64,000 bases of DNA, from NCBI RefSeq assembly GCF_018613695.1, contig NZ_JAGGPR010000005.1, positions 62,001-126,000 on the forward strand, read 5' to 3'. A model generated the notes under the pieces. That model did no database searches and was not told the origin of the DNA. It saw only the letters and a list, made by a program, of their open reading frames with translations. The stretch's first letter is position 1. Each line of letters begins with the position of its first letter. This stretch comes from Arthrobacter sp. ISL-95. GTDB lineage: Bacteria; Actinomycetota; Actinomycetes; Actinomycetales; Micrococcaceae. Below are positions 33,300 to 41,166 of this stretch, piece after piece. The translations under genes were made by a program, and so were the position numbers.

Positions 33300-33854
33300 C
33301 TACGCAGCGGCCGGTGCGATGAACGCGAGCTCGAGGTTGATGACTACCTTGTCGCTGACCAGGACGCCACCGGCTTCGAGGACGGCGTTCCAGGTGAGGC
33401 CGAAGTCCTTGCGGCTGATGGTGGTTTCACCGGAAACGCCGGCGCGGGTGTTGCCGAAGGGATCCACGGCCACGCCATTGAACTCGGTCTCGATGGAAAC
33501 TTCCTTGGTCACGCCCTTGATTGTGAGATCGCCCACGAGGTCGAAGCTGTTTCCGTTGGCCTTGACGTGACGGGACACGAAGGTGATTTCGGGGAACTTC
33601 TCTACGTCGAAGAAGTCTTCGCCTTTGACGTGGCCATCGCGGTTGACGTCGCCGGAGTCAAAGCTGGCGGTCTGGATGGTGGCGGTGACCTTGGAATCGG
33701 TCAGGGTTTCGCCAACTTCCAAAGTGGCCGAGGCGTCCTTGAACTGGCCGCGGACCTTGCTGATGCCTGCGTGGCGGACGGTGAAGCCGATTTCGCTGTG
33801 CGAAGCGTCGAGGGTCCAGGTGCCGGTGGTGACGGAAGCGGGGAGAGTCATCAT
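33300..33854 (-). CDS. YceI family protein
   Basis: 184 residues. The lipocalin-like YceI beta-barrel is seen as TGTWTLDASHSEIGFTVRHA at the N-terminus, GDVNRDGHVKGEDFFDVEKF (about 68-87), VGDLTIKGVTKEV and SRKDFGLTWN. The family binds isoprenoids such as polyprenols or quinone precursors. No signal peptide is visible, so it is cytoplasmic here. ATG 33851 is an alternative start. A 12-bp perfect palindrome (33949-33960) lies next to a TATACT -10 element upstream. Confidence 0.93.
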   Translation of the reverse strand: MMTLPASVTTGTWTLDASHSEIGFTVRHAGISKVRGQFKDASATLEVGETLTDSKVTATIQTASFDSGDVNRDGHVKGEDFFDVEKFPEITFVSRHVKANGNSFDLVGDLTIKGVTKEVSIETEFNGVAVDPFGNTRAGVSGETTISRKDFGLTWNAVLEAGGVLVSDKVVINLELAFIAPAAA

Positions 33855-33939
33855 GGTGTTGCTCCTATATCGAGTGGTGGGTACTGCTTGCTTGCCTGGT
33901 CGAGTTCATTGCTTGAAGCGTCAACCGAGCTTCGTACCC

Positions 33940-33960
33940 AGTATAAACATGCATATGCAT
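33940..33960 (-). promoter_or_regulatory. yceI promoter region with palindrome ATGCATATGCAT
   Basis: The palindrome at 33949-33960 is perfect over 12 bp. On the minus strand it is followed two bases later by TATACT (33945-33940), a near-consensus -10. A regulator bound there would contact the core promoter. MarR-type control is common for yceI genes but the regulator is not identified. Confidence 0.5.
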
Positions 33961-34058
33961 CTTTTATTCCAACTCCACGGAACATTTCAGGAAAACTTTG
34001 AGTTCTACTAGCGGTAGAAGATTTCGGATCGCCCCGCTTCTTTGAGAAACTGGTAAAC

Positions 34059-34724
34059 ATGCCCCAAGCAACTGTCCACCTGCTTCGCCATGGCGAGGTC
34101 CATAATCCCGACGCTGTCCTCTATGGCCGGCTGCCGGAATTCCACCTCTCCGAACGGGGCCGGGAGATGGCCCGGATGCTGGCGGACCACTTCACGGCCC
34201 GCGTCAGCCAAGGTGCCAAAATCGTGCATTTGGTAGCCTCGCCGCTGACCCGCGCCCAGGAGACGGCCATGCCCACGTCCGAGGCGCTGAATCTGGAGAT
34301 CACTACAGAGCCACGCATCATCGAGGCCGAGAACCACTTTGAGGGACTTCACCCCATTAAGAGCGAGTTCCTGAAGCCCAAACACTGGATCTACTTCCGC
34401 AATCCTCTGCGGCCTTCCTGGGGCGAGCCTTACGCGGAGCAGGCTGCCCGTGTGCTGGCGGCGGTGGAGGATGCGCGCGTGAAAGCAATCGAACTCGGTG
34501 GCGACGGTGCCGAGGCCATCCTGGTCAGCCACCAGCTCCCCATCTGGTCAACGCGGTTGACCGCCGAGGGCCGCCGACTGGCGCACGATCCCCGCAAGCG
34601 CGAGTGCACCCTCACCTCCCTGACATCCCTTACCCTCGACGACGACGGCAAGATCGTACGCGTCGAATACACCGAGCCTGCTGCCGTGCTGCTCCCCGGC
34701 GCGGCGAGCACCCCGGGGGCATAG
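34059..34724 (+). CDS. Histidine phosphatase (phosphoglycerate mutase-like) family protein
   Basis: 221 residues. The catalytic RHGE motif is in VHLLRHGEVHNPDAVLYGRL (His about residue 10), SPLTRAQETA carries the second arginine, and VSHQLPIW the second histidine. This branch is the one always found ahead of cytochrome c maturation genes in actinobacteria (as in the mycobacterial Rv0525-Rv0529 order). The substrate is unknown; it is unlikely to be a glycolytic mutase. The gene is followed four bases later by resA. Confidence 0.9.
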   Translation: MPQATVHLLRHGEVHNPDAVLYGRLPEFHLSERGREMARMLADHFTARVSQGAKIVHLVASPLTRAQETAMPTSEALNLEITTEPRIIEAENHFEGLHPIKSEFLKPKHWIYFRNPLRPSWGEPYAEQAARVLAAVEDARVKAIELGGDGAEAILVSHQLPIWSTRLTAEGRRLAHDPRKRECTLTSLTSLTLDDDGKIVRVEYTEPAAVLLPGAASTPGA

Positions 34725-34728
34725 AAGC

Positions 34729-35334
34729 ATGGACAACAATGTTTCACGTCGCGGCGTACTGACCGCCGGTGGAATCCTCTTGGCAGGACTGACCATGGGC
34801 CTGTCCGCGTGCGCCCAGGAAGACTCCCTCGCCAAGCAAGCCAAGGCGGGCGATAACAAGAACTACGTGGCCGGTGACGGATCGGTGACGGAGTTCGCCA
34901 AGGCAGACCGTGCCGCTCCCGTGGCGCTCAAGGGCACTCTGTTCAACGGCGGTACAGTCAAGCCGGAGGACCTGCAGGGCAAGGTCACGGTGCTCAACTT
35001 CTGGTTTGCCGCCTGCGCTCCGTGCCGCATCGAAGCGCCCCAGCTTGAAGCCCTGCACCAGGACTTCAAGGACCAGGGAGTCCAGTTCTTCGGCGTCAAC
35101 CTGCGCGACGAAAAAGCCACCGCTGAGGCCTTTGACAAGACCTTCAACATCACCTACCCGAGCTTCGATGACAAGGACGGCGCAGTGCTGCTGTCCGTGT
35201 CCGGCATTGTCCCTCCGGGTGCAGTTCCCACCACCTTGGTCCTGGACAAGGAAGGCAAGGTTGCCTCCCGCGTGCTTGGCGAGATCGAGAAGAGCACCCT
35301 GAAGGCCCTCATCACCTCCGCAGTGGCCGAGTAG
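34729..35334 (+). CDS. resA: TlpA/ResA-type thiol-disulfide oxidoreductase lipoprotein
   Basis: 201 residues. The N-terminus has RRGVLTAGG (possible Tat motif) and lipobox LSAC (cysteine near residue 27). The thioredoxin fold follows, with the active site NFWFAACAPCRIEAPQL (CAPC, about residues 96-99) and cis-proline in GAVPTTLV. Outside the membrane it reduces the haem-binding cysteines of apocytochrome c. It lies between a histidine phosphatase gene and ccdA in one operon. Confidence 0.93.
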   Translation: MDNNVSRRGVLTAGGILLAGLTMGLSACAQEDSLAKQAKAGDNKNYVAGDGSVTEFAKADRAAPVALKGTLFNGGTVKPEDLQGKVTVLNFWFAACAPCRIEAPQLEALHQDFKDQGVQFFGVNLRDEKATAEAFDKTFNITYPSFDDKDGAVLLSVSGIVPPGAVPTTLVLDKEGKVASRVLGEIEKSTLKALITSAVAE

Positions 35335-35339
35335 CACCC

Positions 35340-36095
35340 ATGAACAGTCCTTTCGCCGAGACGATCCTCAACGGATCACTGCTGCTGGCTGTGCCGGTGG
35401 CATTGCTGGCCGGGCTGGTCTCATTCCTTTCACCGTGCGTGCTGCCGCTGGTCCCTGGTTACCTCGGTTACGTCACGGGACTGACCGGCGTCGACCTCCA
35501 AAAGCAGCGGCGTGGCCGCATGCTGGCCGGAATAGGGCTGTTTGTCCTGGGTTTCTCGGTGATTTTTGTTCTCCTTGGCGGTGCCTTCGGGCAGCTTGGA
35601 ACGCTGCTGACGGGTCCACAAAACGCTTGGATCACACAACTTCTGGGCGTCCTGGTGATCATCATGGGAGTGGTGTTCATGGGCGGTTTTGGCTGGCTGC
35701 AGCGTGACGCGAAGATCCACGCCAAACCGCCGGCAGGCTTGTGGGGCGCGCCGCTCCTGGGACTGACGTTCGGATTGGGTTGGGCGCCCTGTATTGGTCC
35801 GACGTACTCCGCGGTACAGTTGCTGAGCTTGTCCGGCGGTTCGTCGGCGGCCAAGGGAGCTCTCCTGGCGTTCGTTTACAGCCTTGGCCTTGGCATTCCG
35901 TTTCTCCTGATTGCGCTGGCTGTGCGCCGGGGCATGGGAGTCATGTCCTTCTTCCGCAAGCATCGGCTGGCCATCCAGCGGATCGGCGGGGGCATCCTGA
36001 TTTTGCTCGGCATCCTGATGGCCACCGGCGTGTGGGGAACCTGGGTTACCGAGTTGCAGTACTGGTTCCAAAACGATGTGAAGTTGCCAATTTGA
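35340..36095 (+). CDS. ccdA: CcdA-type cytochrome c biogenesis membrane protein
   Basis: 251 residues with six hydrophobic segments. The conserved LVSFLSPCVLPLVPGYLGYV (about residues 23-42) and FGLGWAPCIGPTYSA carry the two redox-active cysteines that move electrons from cytoplasmic thioredoxin to ResA. The start is five bases after resA and the stop overlaps the resB start (TGATG). Confidence 0.95.
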   Translation: MNSPFAETILNGSLLLAVPVALLAGLVSFLSPCVLPLVPGYLGYVTGLTGVDLQKQRRGRMLAGIGLFVLGFSVIFVLLGGAFGQLGTLLTGPQNAWITQLLGVLVIIMGVVFMGGFGWLQRDAKIHAKPPAGLWGAPLLGLTFGLGWAPCIGPTYSAVQLLSLSGGSSAAKGALLAFVYSLGLGIPFLLIALAVRRGMGVMSFFRKHRLAIQRIGGGILILLGILMATGVWGTWVTELQYWFQNDVKLPI

Positions 36096-37807
36096 TGAGC
36101 GAGTCCGTGAAAGCCAAGAAGAAGTCACCAGCCGCTGAAAGCACTGACACAGCGGAAGGAAAACTCCAGCAGGCCAAGTCCGAGGCAGCCCTGCCCGCGC
36201 TTGGTTTCAAGGGCATGCTCCGGTGGTCCTGGACCCAGCTGACCAGCATGCGCACGGCTCTGTTCCTGTTGCTCCTGCTTGCCGTTGGCGCGGTGCCCGG
36301 TTCCCTGTTCCCGCAGCGGCCGGCCAACCCGGTCACGGTTACCGACTGGATCAAGAACAACCCCACAACCGGCCCATTCCTGGATGCCCTCCAGATGTTT
36401 GACGTTTACTCGTCGGCCTGGTTCTCGGCCATCTATATCCTGCTCTTCATCTCCTTGATCGGCTGTGTCACTCCGCGCGCCATCGCCCACTACAAGGCCA
36501 TGAAGTCACAGCCGCCGCGCACCCCCAAGCGCCTTTCGCGCCTGCCGGAGTACGGAACCATGGCACTGCCCGCCGACGCCGGGATCCCGGCGTCGAAGGC
36601 CATCAACGATGCCGCCGGGCTGCTCAAGAAACGCGGCTACCGCGTGGAGGTCAGGGACGTCGACGGCGCCCTGCCGTCCTTGGGTGCCGAGCGCGGCTTC
36701 CTGAAAGAAGTGGGCAACCTGGTGTTCCACACCTCCCTGATTGGGGTTCTGGTGTCCGTGGCCATTGGTGGCTTGTACGGGTACAGCGGTCAGCGGATCC
36801 TGGTGGAGGGTGACACGTTCGTCAACACCCTGGTGGGCTATGACCAGTTCACGCCGGGCACCAACTTCCAGAGCAGTTCGCTCCAGCCTTACTCCATGCA
36901 GTTGGATAAGTTCCAGGCCACGTTCGATCGCGGGGAGTCTCCAGGCAAGGCCGGACAGCCCATCGATTACACCGCTGAGGTGACCACCAAGGAATCCCCG
37001 GATGCTCCTGGCAAGAAGGAAACCTTGAAGGTCAACGACCCCGTTTCCCTCGGCGGAACCAGCCTTTACCTCACCGGAAACGGCTACGCGCCCATGGTCA
37101 CCGTCAAGGATGGCGAAGGCAACGTTTCCTTCCAAGGACCCGTTACGGCCAAGGTCCAGGGCGACAACTATTACTCCTCCGTGGTCATCAAGGTCCCGGA
37201 CGCCAAGCCGGAACAGCTCGGCTTTGTTGGCTTCTTCCTGCCCACAGCGTTCGCTTCCGAGAACGGCACTTCCTTCAGCGCTTCCCCGGAACTCTTCAAC
37301 CCTCAGCTGAGCCTGAATTCCTTCTACGGAGACCTCGGCTTGGACAAGGGCGTGCCCCAGAACGTGTTCGAACTGGACGTCAAGGACCTGAAGCCGCTCA
37401 ACGCCCGCGACCTCGCGGCAGGCGGCATCACCTTAACACCCGGGGCCACCGTGGATCTGCCCGACGGTAAGGGCAGCATCACGTTCGACGGCGTCAAGAA
37501 GTACATAGGCGTGGACATCCACCACAACCCCGGCCAGCTGTACGCGCTGATCTTCGGATTCCTCGCAGTCGCCGGTCTGGTCATGTCGCTGTACATCAAC
37601 CGCCGCCGCGTTTGGATCCGCACCGGAACCCACTCCGACGGCCGCACCATGGTGGAGTACGGCCTGCTGGCTCGCGGTGAAGACCACCGCCTCGCCGGCG
37701 AAGCAGCAGCCCTCCGCGAAATCTTTGCCCGGGAATGGAACATCCCGGAGACGCCGGACACCGCTACAACAACAGCAGGATCTTCCTCAACCTCGAAGGA
37801 CCAGTAA
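36095..37807 (+). CDS. resB: ResB-like cytochrome c synthase subunit
   Basis: 570 residues. Three membrane segments lie near the N-terminus (MRTALFLLLLLAVGAVPGSL; AWFSAIYILLFISLIGCVTP; VGNLVFHTSLIGVLVSVAIG). A large extracytoplasmic domain (about 240-480) and a final helix (LYALIFGFLAVAGLVMSLYI) follow. ATG 36095 overlaps the ccdA stop; the longer ORF upstream is an artefact. With CcsB it forms the system II haem-handling cytochrome c synthase. The highly charged first 40 residues are cytoplasmic. Confidence 0.95.
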   Translation: MSESVKAKKKSPAAESTDTAEGKLQQAKSEAALPALGFKGMLRWSWTQLTSMRTALFLLLLLAVGAVPGSLFPQRPANPVTVTDWIKNNPTTGPFLDALQMFDVYSSAWFSAIYILLFISLIGCVTPRAIAHYKAMKSQPPRTPKRLSRLPEYGTMALPADAGIPASKAINDAAGLLKKRGYRVEVRDVDGALPSLGAERGFLKEVGNLVFHTSLIGVLVSVAIGGLYGYSGQRILVEGDTFVNTLVGYDQFTPGTNFQSSSLQPYSMQLDKFQATFDRGESPGKAGQPIDYTAEVTTKESPDAPGKKETLKVNDPVSLGGTSLYLTGNGYAPMVTVKDGEGNVSFQGPVTAKVQGDNYYSSVVIKVPDAKPEQLGFVGFFLPTAFASENGTSFSASPELFNPQLSLNSFYGDLGLDKGVPQNVFELDVKDLKPLNARDLAAGGITLTPGATVDLPDGKGSITFDGVKKYIGVDIHHNPGQLYALIFGFLAVAGLVMSLYINRRRVWIRTGTHSDGRTMVEYGLLARGEDHRLAGEAAALREIFAREWNIPETPDTATTTAGSSSTSKDQ

Positions 37808-38874
37808 TGCCCGTCATCAACGAAACCCTGGGCCAGTACAGCGAGCTGTTCATGCTGTTGGCCGCCGGCACGTACACCGTGGCGTTCATCGCCTTTGCCT
37901 GGGATCTGGCCAAGAGCAGCAAAGTGCTTCGCGCCGTGGACCAGAAGGCCGCGGCCAGCACCGCCGACCACAAGGTGACGGTTGCTGCAGGCCGCGTCGC
38001 GGCTGGTTTGGGAGGCGCCGACGCCGGTGGGCCGGCCGGCCGCGCAGAGCGTCCGACGTCGGGCCTCACCGTTGAGGGCGGGACCGCCGCCGGCGACATG
38101 AAGTACGGGGGCGAACGCCGTGCCCCTGCCCGTGTGGCCGTGGCGCTGACGGTTCTGGGTGTCCTCAATCATGCGGCGGGCGTTGTCACCCGCGCGTTCG
38201 GTGCAGGCCGCGTTCCGTGGGGCAACATGTACGAGTTCCTCACCACTGGTGCCTTCGTAGCCGTTGCTGTCTTCCTGGTGGTCCTCATCCGCCGCGACCT
38301 GCGCTTCCTTGGCACGTTCGTGATCGGGCTGGCTATCATCATGCTCGTGGCCGCTTCTGCTGCTTTCTGGACTCCGGTGGGCCACTTGGTTCCGGCGCTG
38401 CAGAGCTACTGGCTGATTATTCACGTCTCCATCGCAGTGCTCTCCTCTGCACTGTTTACGCTGACGTTTGCCATGTCCGTGCTGCAGCTGTTGCAGTCCT
38501 ACCGCCAGAAGAACCTTGCTGCCGGGCGCAAGGACAACCTGGGCTTCATGCGCCTGGTTCCGAACGCGCTGAGCCTTGAGAATCTCTCATACCGGATCAA
38601 CGCGATCGCCTTCATTGGCTGGACGTTCACCCTCATGTTCGGGGCGATCTGGGCAGAAAAGGCTTGGGGTCGCTTTTGGGGCTGGGACCCCAAGGAAGTC
38701 TGGACCTTCGTTATCTGGGTGGTCTACGCGGGCTACCTGCACGCTCGTGCCACACGTGGTTGGACCGGAACGCGTGCAGCATGGTTGTCGATCGTTGGCT
38801 ATGCCTGCGTCATTATCAACTTCACACTCGTCAATACGGTTTTCAACGGTCTGCATTCTTACTCGGGGCTCTAA
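37807..38874 (+). CDS. ccsB: CcsB/CcsA-type cytochrome c synthase subunit
   Basis: 355 residues. The haem-binding tryptophan-rich motif WGRFWGWDPKEVWTFVIW (about residues 287-304) is diagnostic for the CcsA/CcmF/CcmC haem-handling family. There are eight hydrophobic segments; the conserved RAFGAGRVPWGNMYEFLTTG also fits. A long Ala/Gly-rich cytoplasmic loop (about 50-110) is unusual. The start overlaps the resB stop by one base (TAATG). Last gene of the operon starting at 34059. Confidence 0.95.
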   Translation: MPVINETLGQYSELFMLLAAGTYTVAFIAFAWDLAKSSKVLRAVDQKAAASTADHKVTVAAGRVAAGLGGADAGGPAGRAERPTSGLTVEGGTAAGDMKYGGERRAPARVAVALTVLGVLNHAAGVVTRAFGAGRVPWGNMYEFLTTGAFVAVAVFLVVLIRRDLRFLGTFVIGLAIIMLVAASAAFWTPVGHLVPALQSYWLIIHVSIAVLSSALFTLTFAMSVLQLLQSYRQKNLAAGRKDNLGFMRLVPNALSLENLSYRINAIAFIGWTFTLMFGAIWAEKAWGRFWGWDPKEVWTFVIWVVYAGYLHARATRGWTGTRAAWLSIVGYACVIINFTLVNTVFNGLHSYSGL

Positions 38875-38896
38875 GCCGCGGCACCGCCGTCTTGAC

Positions 38897-38910
38897 CCCC
38901 TGAGCAGGGG
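38897..38910 (+). terminator. Short hairpin after ccsB
   Basis: CCCCT (38897-38901) and AGGGG (38906-38910) around GAGC, followed by CTTTACT. A weak stem; possible terminator of the cytochrome c operon. Confidence 0.35.
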
Positions 38911-38944
38911 CTTTACTCCTCATGCGGAGGGTGGTCTTGGGAAA

Positions 38945-38984
38945 TGACAAATCGGTGTAGCAATTATGACAAGTTGGTGTTGCG
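38945..38984 (+). promoter_or_regulatory. Two 18-bp direct repeats 22 bp apart before the Hsp70-like gene
   Basis: TGACAAATCGGTGTAGCA (38945-38962) and TGACAAGTTGGTGTTGCG (38967-38984) differ at only four positions. A 22-bp offset is two helical turns, as expected for tandem binding of a regulator on one face. The element lies about 100 bp before the start at 39082. Confidence 0.6.
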
Positions 38985-39081
38985 ACTAAGCCTGTTGCCC
39001 GTCCGGGGCAGGTGCTAACTTGTTCAGAACCCGCTTGTGATGCAGCCCGCTAGCGACGCGCCGTGACCTTTTGAGGTATCC

Positions 39082-41163
39082 ATGAGCTATGTTCTCGCCA
39101 TTGACGTCGGAACAAGTTTTACCGCCGCAGCCCTTGTCAAAGCCCACCAAGGCCCTGCCCCGGCCCCTGAGATTCTTTCGCTGGGATTGCATGGCAGCGC
39201 TGTGCCCTCCGTGTTGTTTTATGCCGATGACAGCCGGGTTTTGGTAGGTGAAGCGGCCGAACGTCGCGGGCTGGACGATCCCCAGCGCATGGTGCGGGAA
39301 TTCAAACGTCGGATAGGTGACTCCGTTCCCCTCTCTGTGGGTGCGAGTTGGCTGGCACCCGAGGATGTGTATGCCACCATGGCCCGGTGGGTGGTGGACA
39401 AGGCCGAAGAGCGTGAGGGCAGCTCGCCGTCGTCGATCATCATGACGCACCCCGCGGCCTGGGGTCAGCACCGCACCTCGCTGGTCCTCGCAGCGCTCAA
39501 CATGGAGGGCCTGCAGGACATTACCCTGATCAGTGAGCCGGAAGCGGCAGCCCTGCATTATGCCTCCCAAACGCGCGTGGAGGATGGCAGCATCATAGCG
39601 GTGTATGACCTCGGCGGTGGTACTTTCGACACCGCTGTCCTCCGCAAAGCGGGCGCCGGCAACTTTGAGCTACTAGGCCGTCCCGACGGCATTGAAACCC
39701 TTGGCGGCGCCGATTTCGACGCCGCCGTCCTGCGCCACGTGATGGGACACCTTGGTGACGTCCCGCCCATGGACCCGAGCTCTCCCGAAACCCTGGCAGC
39801 GCTGTCCCGGTTGAGGCGTGAATGCCGGGAAGCCAAGGAGGCCCTGTCCCTGGACAGCGAAGCCAGCGTGGCTGTGTCCCTGCCCGGCACCCAGCTGTCG
39901 GTTCGGTTGGTCCGATCCGAATTCGAGGCGATGATCGAGGCCCCTGTCAGGGACACCGTGGACGCCCTCGAACGCAGCCTGCGAAGCGTCAACCTCGAAG
40001 CCCGGGACCTCAGCGCAGTGCTGCTGATTGGCGGATCATCGCGCATTCCTCTTGTGGCAGAGCTGATTTCCGTGGAACTGGACCGTCCGATCGCCGTCGA
40101 CGCCGATCCCAAGTCCTCCATCTGCCTTGGTGCCGCTGTAGCTGGGCTGCGCTCTCAGGGGGCGGACGCAGTGGATGCCGCGGCAGCCGCAGCTTCCGGA
40201 TCTGTGGAATCAGCCGCTGCCGCTGCCCTGGGGCGGCCACACGTCCCGAGCCGGGCTCCTGCTTTTGTCCACCCCAAAGGCGTCTCCGCCAAGCCAGGTA
40301 AGCATGCACAACGGCCCCGCGTCCGGATGGCAACAGCGGCCGCGGCAGCAGCAACCGTGCTGACCATCGCGACCGCCACAGCGGCTCAGAGCCCCGAAGG
40401 CACCGGACTGCTGTCCACCATCTTCGGCAACCAGGCAGCGGACGTCATGCGCGACGGCGGTGCGCAAGCCTCCGGGGCACAGGGTGGTGGCGCTGCTGGC
40501 GGCGCCGCCGGTGCCGTTCCGGTGGTTGGTGGACCGGCGGCGGGGCTAGAGGCGAGCGCTAAAGCCGCCAGGGCTGGGTCCAACGGACGGGCGCCGACCA
40601 AACAGGGTACAACGAACGCGGGGACAGGGAGCGCGGGCACCGGCTCGGGGACCACTGCGGGTACAGGCGCCGGCGCGGCCGGAGGCCCCACCTCAGGTAC
40701 GGCTGCCGGCGGAACAGGCGGCACCACCACACCATCTACGCCCGGAACGGGAACTCCTGCCGCTCCGGGCACCCAGACGACGCCTCCAGCTACTCCTCCG
40801 CCAACAACCCCTGAACCTGAGCCGACTGGAGGTGCCGCGAGCGGACCGACGACTCCTCCGCCAACCACCACGCCCTCGACTCCTCCGGCAACTACACCCG
40901 CGGACCCGGTCACCCCGCCCGCGGACCCGGTCACCCCGCCTGCCGATCCGGTCACCCCGCCAGCGGACCCGGTCACCCCGCCAGCGGACCCGGTCACCCC
41001 GCCGCCATCGCCGGAGCCCGAGCCGACGGTCGTCCAAGACACACCGCCGTCGCCGGAACCAACACTGCCGCAGGACACCACGCCACCGGCCGCCCCTGAA
41101 CCAGCGCCAATACCAACGGAAACCAGCCCTGCTTTGGATCCAGCGCTGCTCTCGGCGGTTTAA
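39082..41163 (+). CDS. Membrane-anchored Hsp70-family ATPase with Pro/Thr-rich extracytoplasmic tail
   Basis: 693 residues. The N-terminal 350 form an Hsp70/actin-type ATPase: VLAIDVGTSFTAAALV (phosphate 1), YDLGGGTFDTAVL (phosphate 2, about 173-185), SEPEAAALHYA (connect 1) and LLIGGSSRIPLVAELI (adenosine, about 313-328). There is no peptide-binding domain. Instead a basic stretch is followed by one hydrophobic helix (MATAAAAAATVLTIATATAA, about 415-434) and then 260 residues rich in Gly, Thr and Pro. That tail includes five exact-period ADPVTPP repeats (40900-41004). The predicted topology is cytoplasmic ATPase and cell-wall-facing tail. It begins the cluster with LuxR, IniB-like and dynamin-like genes. 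Confidence 0.9.
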   Translation: MSYVLAIDVGTSFTAAALVKAHQGPAPAPEILSLGLHGSAVPSVLFYADDSRVLVGEAAERRGLDDPQRMVREFKRRIGDSVPLSVGASWLAPEDVYATMARWVVDKAEEREGSSPSSIIMTHPAAWGQHRTSLVLAALNMEGLQDITLISEPEAAALHYASQTRVEDGSIIAVYDLGGGTFDTAVLRKAGAGNFELLGRPDGIETLGGADFDAAVLRHVMGHLGDVPPMDPSSPETLAALSRLRRECREAKEALSLDSEASVAVSLPGTQLSVRLVRSEFEAMIEAPVRDTVDALERSLRSVNLEARDLSAVLLIGGSSRIPLVAELISVELDRPIAVDADPKSSICLGAAVAGLRSQGADAVDAAAAAASGSVESAAAAALGRPHVPSRAPAFVHPKGVSAKPGKHAQRPRVRMATAAAAAATVLTIATATAAQSPEGTGLLSTIFGNQAADVMRDGGAQASGAQGGGAAGGAAGAVPVVGGPAAGLEASAKAARAGSNGRAPTKQGTTNAGTGSAGTGSGTTAGTGAGAAGGPTSGTAAGGTGGTTTPSTPGTGTPAAPGTQTTPPATPPPTTPEPEPTGGAASGPTTPPPTTTPSTPPATTPADPVTPPADPVTPPADPVTPPADPVTPPADPVTPPPSPEPEPTVVQDTPPSPEPTLPQDTTPPAAPEPAPIPTETSPALDPALLSAV
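40900..41004 (+). repeat. Five 21-bp tandem repeats encoding ADPVTPP
   Basis: Units of GCGGACCCGGTCACCCCGCC plus one variable base repeat at 40900, 40921, 40942, 40963 and 40984; the third has synonymous changes. In-frame within the extracytoplasmic tail of the Hsp70-like protein. Confidence 0.92.
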
Positions 41164-41166
41164 CCA

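Noticed and set aside
35617..35640. AAAACGCTT inside ccdA as a LacI-type operator
   Set aside because: Lies within coding sequence, lacks the second half-site and has no promoter beside it.
40386..41081. Minus-strand Gly/Val-rich ORF over the Hsp70 tail
   Set aside because: Complement of the Pro/Thr repeat codons; no independent evidence.
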